A stretch of 64,000 bases of DNA from Terriglobus saanensis SP1PR4 (GTDB lineage: Bacteria; Acidobacteriota; Terriglobia; Terriglobales; Acidobacteriaceae): NCBI RefSeq assembly GCF_000179915.2, contig NC_014963.1, positions 2,604,001-2,668,000 on the forward strand, in the 5' to 3' direction. Shown in pieces: positions 62,169-64,000 of this stretch. Both the position numbers and the translations under genes were made by a program. The notes under the pieces were generated by a model, which was not told the origin of the DNA, ran no database searches, and saw only the letters and a list, made by a program, of their open reading frames with translations. Each line of letters begins with the position of its first letter. Positions within the stretch are counted from its first letter, which is position 1.

Positions 62169-64000
62169 ATGTCACGTCACCGCCTTTTGAAGACCAGTAT
62201 CGCCGTTGTCGCTCTAATCTTTTGCAGCTTTGCCGGACGCGCCGCTCCTCCGTCACGCCCGCTGCTCCAAGTCACGGCGTACACGATCAACGCGGATATC
62301 GACCCCGCCGTGGCTCGCCTGACCGCAACGGTTCAGGTCACCTTCACTGCGCTCGAAGACGTCTCCACCGCAACCTTCGAACTGAACAACGGCCTCAGGG
62401 TCACCAAAATCACCGACGCAACTGGCGCGACTCTGCAATCCGATCGCAACCCCACGACATCCACGATCAACGTAGCGATGACCGCTCCCATTGCCAAGGG
62501 CACCAGCACGACGCTCAGTTTTGAATACACCGGCACCCTCAACGGCGCGGACACCTCTCCCGTTGAAGGCATTAAACTCGCTGCCATCGCCGATCCCATT
62601 ACCATGCTGCTTTACCCCGGCCGGTGGTTTCCGGTCTCTGGGCTCTATACCCAGCGTTTCACTGCGGAGATGCACATCCGTGTCCCCAAGGGCGAAACAG
62701 TCATCGCAAGCGGAGCGACGAATCATCCTGCCGCACCGGCATCGACTGTTCCCACCCTCCACGCGACAGCGCACATGACTCCTCGCCGCGCAGGCGGAGG
62801 AGTAGGCACCCGCACTACTGCCAAACCGACGACAACGGCTAAAGCGGACACTCCTCCAGCAGCTCCGGCTGCTGCGCCTACTTCTTCGGCAAACATGGAG
62901 GAGTTCGATTTCTCCTGGCAGAAGCCCGGGTTCCCCGGCACCGTGATTGCGGGCAAATTCCTTCCTGCCATCCGCTCCTCGGGCGCGCGCAACGTCAGCA
63001 TCTATGTGACTGAAAAACATAAGACCGGCGCCGCCGAGTACGCCGCCATTGCTGCACGTCAGCAGGAGTTCTTCACAACAACCTTCGGTGAACCGCAGTC
63101 CTCCACGCTCAACATCGTGGAGATGCCTGAGGATGCCGTCGCCGCCTCCTGGGCCCCGGAGATCGCCGCCATTGCGGGTAATCGCATCGGCAACGCCAAT
63201 AGCTCTCGGCTTCTTTCCAACACCATTGCCCACCAGTGGTGGGGCAGCGAAGTCTCTCCCTACACACTCAACGATGCCTGGATCACAAACGGCATGAGCC
63301 GTTATGCCGAACTGATGTTTCTCGAAGACGCCAGCGGAAAGACCGCCTTTCAGAATGCAGTGACGGACGTCTCCGCCGGTGCACTCGCTTACGATACTGC
63401 ACCCCTCGCTACCCTTGGTCGCGTCGATCCCTACTCGCCCCAGTTCCAATCCGAGACTCTCGAGAAGGGAGCCATGGTCTTCCATATGCTTCGCTACCAG
63501 ATGGGTGATGAGAAGTTCCCCGTCTTCCTTCGTGGCCTGCTCTCGCAGTTTGCTGGAAAGGGCGTCCGCTCCTCCGACGTGGAAACGGTGGCCGCAGCGC
63601 AGTCCGGTCTCAACCTCACACCCTTCTTTGCGCAGTGGATCGATGGGACGGGCGCTCCTGCCTTTACGAGCAAGTTCACCGTCTATCGTCTGGGTGGCAA
63701 CAAGGGTTTCCGCACCATCGGAGCGATCTCGCAGGACCTCGATCTCTTCCGTATGCCCGTCGATCTTAGGATCGAAACCGAAGGCAAGACGGAGAATAAG
63801 CGGATCGATGTCTCCGGGACTGACTCGCACTACACCATCGAGACCTTTGGACGTCCCCGGCGGATTGTGATCGATCCGGAACATTGGGTGCTCAAATCCA
63901 CCCCCGACTTGGCCGTCCGTGTTGCCGTGCTCAAGGGTCAGCAGTTGGTCGCGCAGGGTGACCTGATCGGCGCGCTCGCCGAGTATCAGCATGCGCTTGA
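62169..64000 (+). CDS. M1-aminopeptidase-like exported protein with lost zinc site, 3' end outside window
   Basis: A secreted relative of M1 aminopeptidases; at least 610 residues are visible, and the frame is open at the right edge. A signal peptide is clear from ATG 62169 (KTSIAVVALIFCSFAGRAA), with GAGG upstream; an earlier ATG 62067 overlaps the lpxB stop and would add 34 residues. The N-terminal beta domain and the TIAHQWWG...LNDAWITNG region match M1 proteins. However, HExxH reads NTIAH (codons 63219-63233) and the third ligand in WLNEG reads WITNG, so zinc binding should be lost. A Pro/Ala/Thr-rich insert of about 45 residues lies between 62770 and 62910. The end of the visible part looks like TPR-type helices (RVAVLKGQQLVAQGDLIGALAEYQHAL). 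Confidence 0.8.
   Translation, partial: MSRHRLLKTSIAVVALIFCSFAGRAAPPSRPLLQVTAYTINADIDPAVARLTATVQVTFTALEDVSTATFELNNGLRVTKITDATGATLQSDRNPTTSTINVAMTAPIAKGTSTTLSFEYTGTLNGADTSPVEGIKLAAIADPITMLLYPGRWFPVSGLYTQRFTAEMHIRVPKGETVIASGATNHPAAPASTVPTLHATAHMTPRRAGGGVGTRTTAKPTTTAKADTPPAAPAAAPTSSANMEEFDFSWQKPGFPGTVIAGKFLPAIRSSGARNVSIYVTEKHKTGAAEYAAIAARQQEFFTTTFGEPQSSTLNIVEMPEDAVAASWAPEIAAIAGNRIGNANSSRLLSNTIAHQWWGSEVSPYTLNDAWITNGMSRYAELMFLEDASGKTAFQNAVTDVSAGALAYDTAPLATLGRVDPYSPQFQSETLEKGAMVFHMLRYQMGDEKFPVFLRGLLSQFAGKGVRSSDVETVAAAQSGLNLTPFFAQWIDGTGAPAFTSKFTVYRLGGNKGFRTIGAISQDLDLFRMPVDLRIETEGKTENKRIDVSGTDSHYTIETFGRPRRIVIDPEHWVLKSTPDLAVRVAVLKGQQLVAQGDLIGALAEYQHAL

Overview
The window looks like a chromosomal segment of an acidobacterium (Acidobacteriota, Terriglobia; Acidobacteriaceae such as Granulicella, Terriglobus or Edaphobacter). 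The strongest lineage marker is a PadR regulator followed by two large 'orphan' MacB/FtsX-type permeases of the acidobacterial ADOP family (35541-41386). A VWFA-type secreted protein and a carboxypeptidase-regulatory-like domain in front of a TonB receptor also fit. Lipid A and LPS-transport genes (lpxB, a fused lptF-lptG), TolC, Wzi and TonB-dependent proteins show a diderm cell. Nearly all of the window is ordinary core and accessory chromosome; I see no tRNA, rRNA, phage, insertion sequence or CRISPR array.

Layout. 1-11030: an MBOAT O-acyltransferase (cut at the left edge), mannose-6-phosphate isomerase, fatty-acid desaturase, a two-component system, a single-chain LptF-LptG permease, an FKBP isomerase, an ABC exporter half and a DedA-rhodanese fusion. 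11039-13821: a TolC/EmrA-type efflux pair without its inner-membrane pump. 13975-21069: two tandem YdgJ-like oxidoreductases and argJ, then aceE and a degenerate E1-alpha-like protein. 21141-28035: exopolysaccharide functions (Wzi, UDP-xylose synthase, UDP-glucose dehydrogenase, glycosyltransferase, WcaF-like acetyltransferase). 28145-33723: a lone receiver protein, a nitrate/taurine-type ABC system with no binding protein, a half-size AI-2E protein and a cytoplasmic alpha-amylase. 33863-41386: a broken MASE1-GGDEF cyclase and the ADOP/PadR operon. 41631-50450: Gly/His-rich secreted protein, purQ, CpsB-like phosphatase, SDR, groES-groEL under a CIRCE operator, a metallo-beta-lactamase-fold enzyme, DinB, DUF4142 and a small zinc-ribbon protein. 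50454-57027: VWFA protein, an iron-permease-family membrane protein, a B12-riboswitch-controlled BtuB-like receptor, threonine aldolase and hemW. 57026-64000: the second ABC exporter half, a DUF47-PiT phosphate pair, lpxB with no canonical start codon, and an M1-aminopeptidase relative that has lost its zinc site.

How genes may work together. The two ABC exporter halves, 47 kb apart, carry complementary defects (Asp for Glu after Walker B in one, LSTGQ for LSGGQ in the other), as in TM287/288- and BmrCD-type heterodimers, so I infer that they pair. manA, ugd, the UDP-xylose synthase, the glycosyltransferase, the acetyltransferase, Wzi and the CpsB-like phosphatase form a scattered surface-polysaccharide set. 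lpxB and the LptFG fusion serve LPS synthesis and export.

The most unusual points are the lpxB start, the pseudo-M1 protein next to it, the degenerate E1-alpha-like protein after aceE, the single-chain LptFG, the in-frame stop in the MASE1 cyclase, and a small family of intergenic palindromes with a shared loop. I do not see a clearly new multi-gene system.
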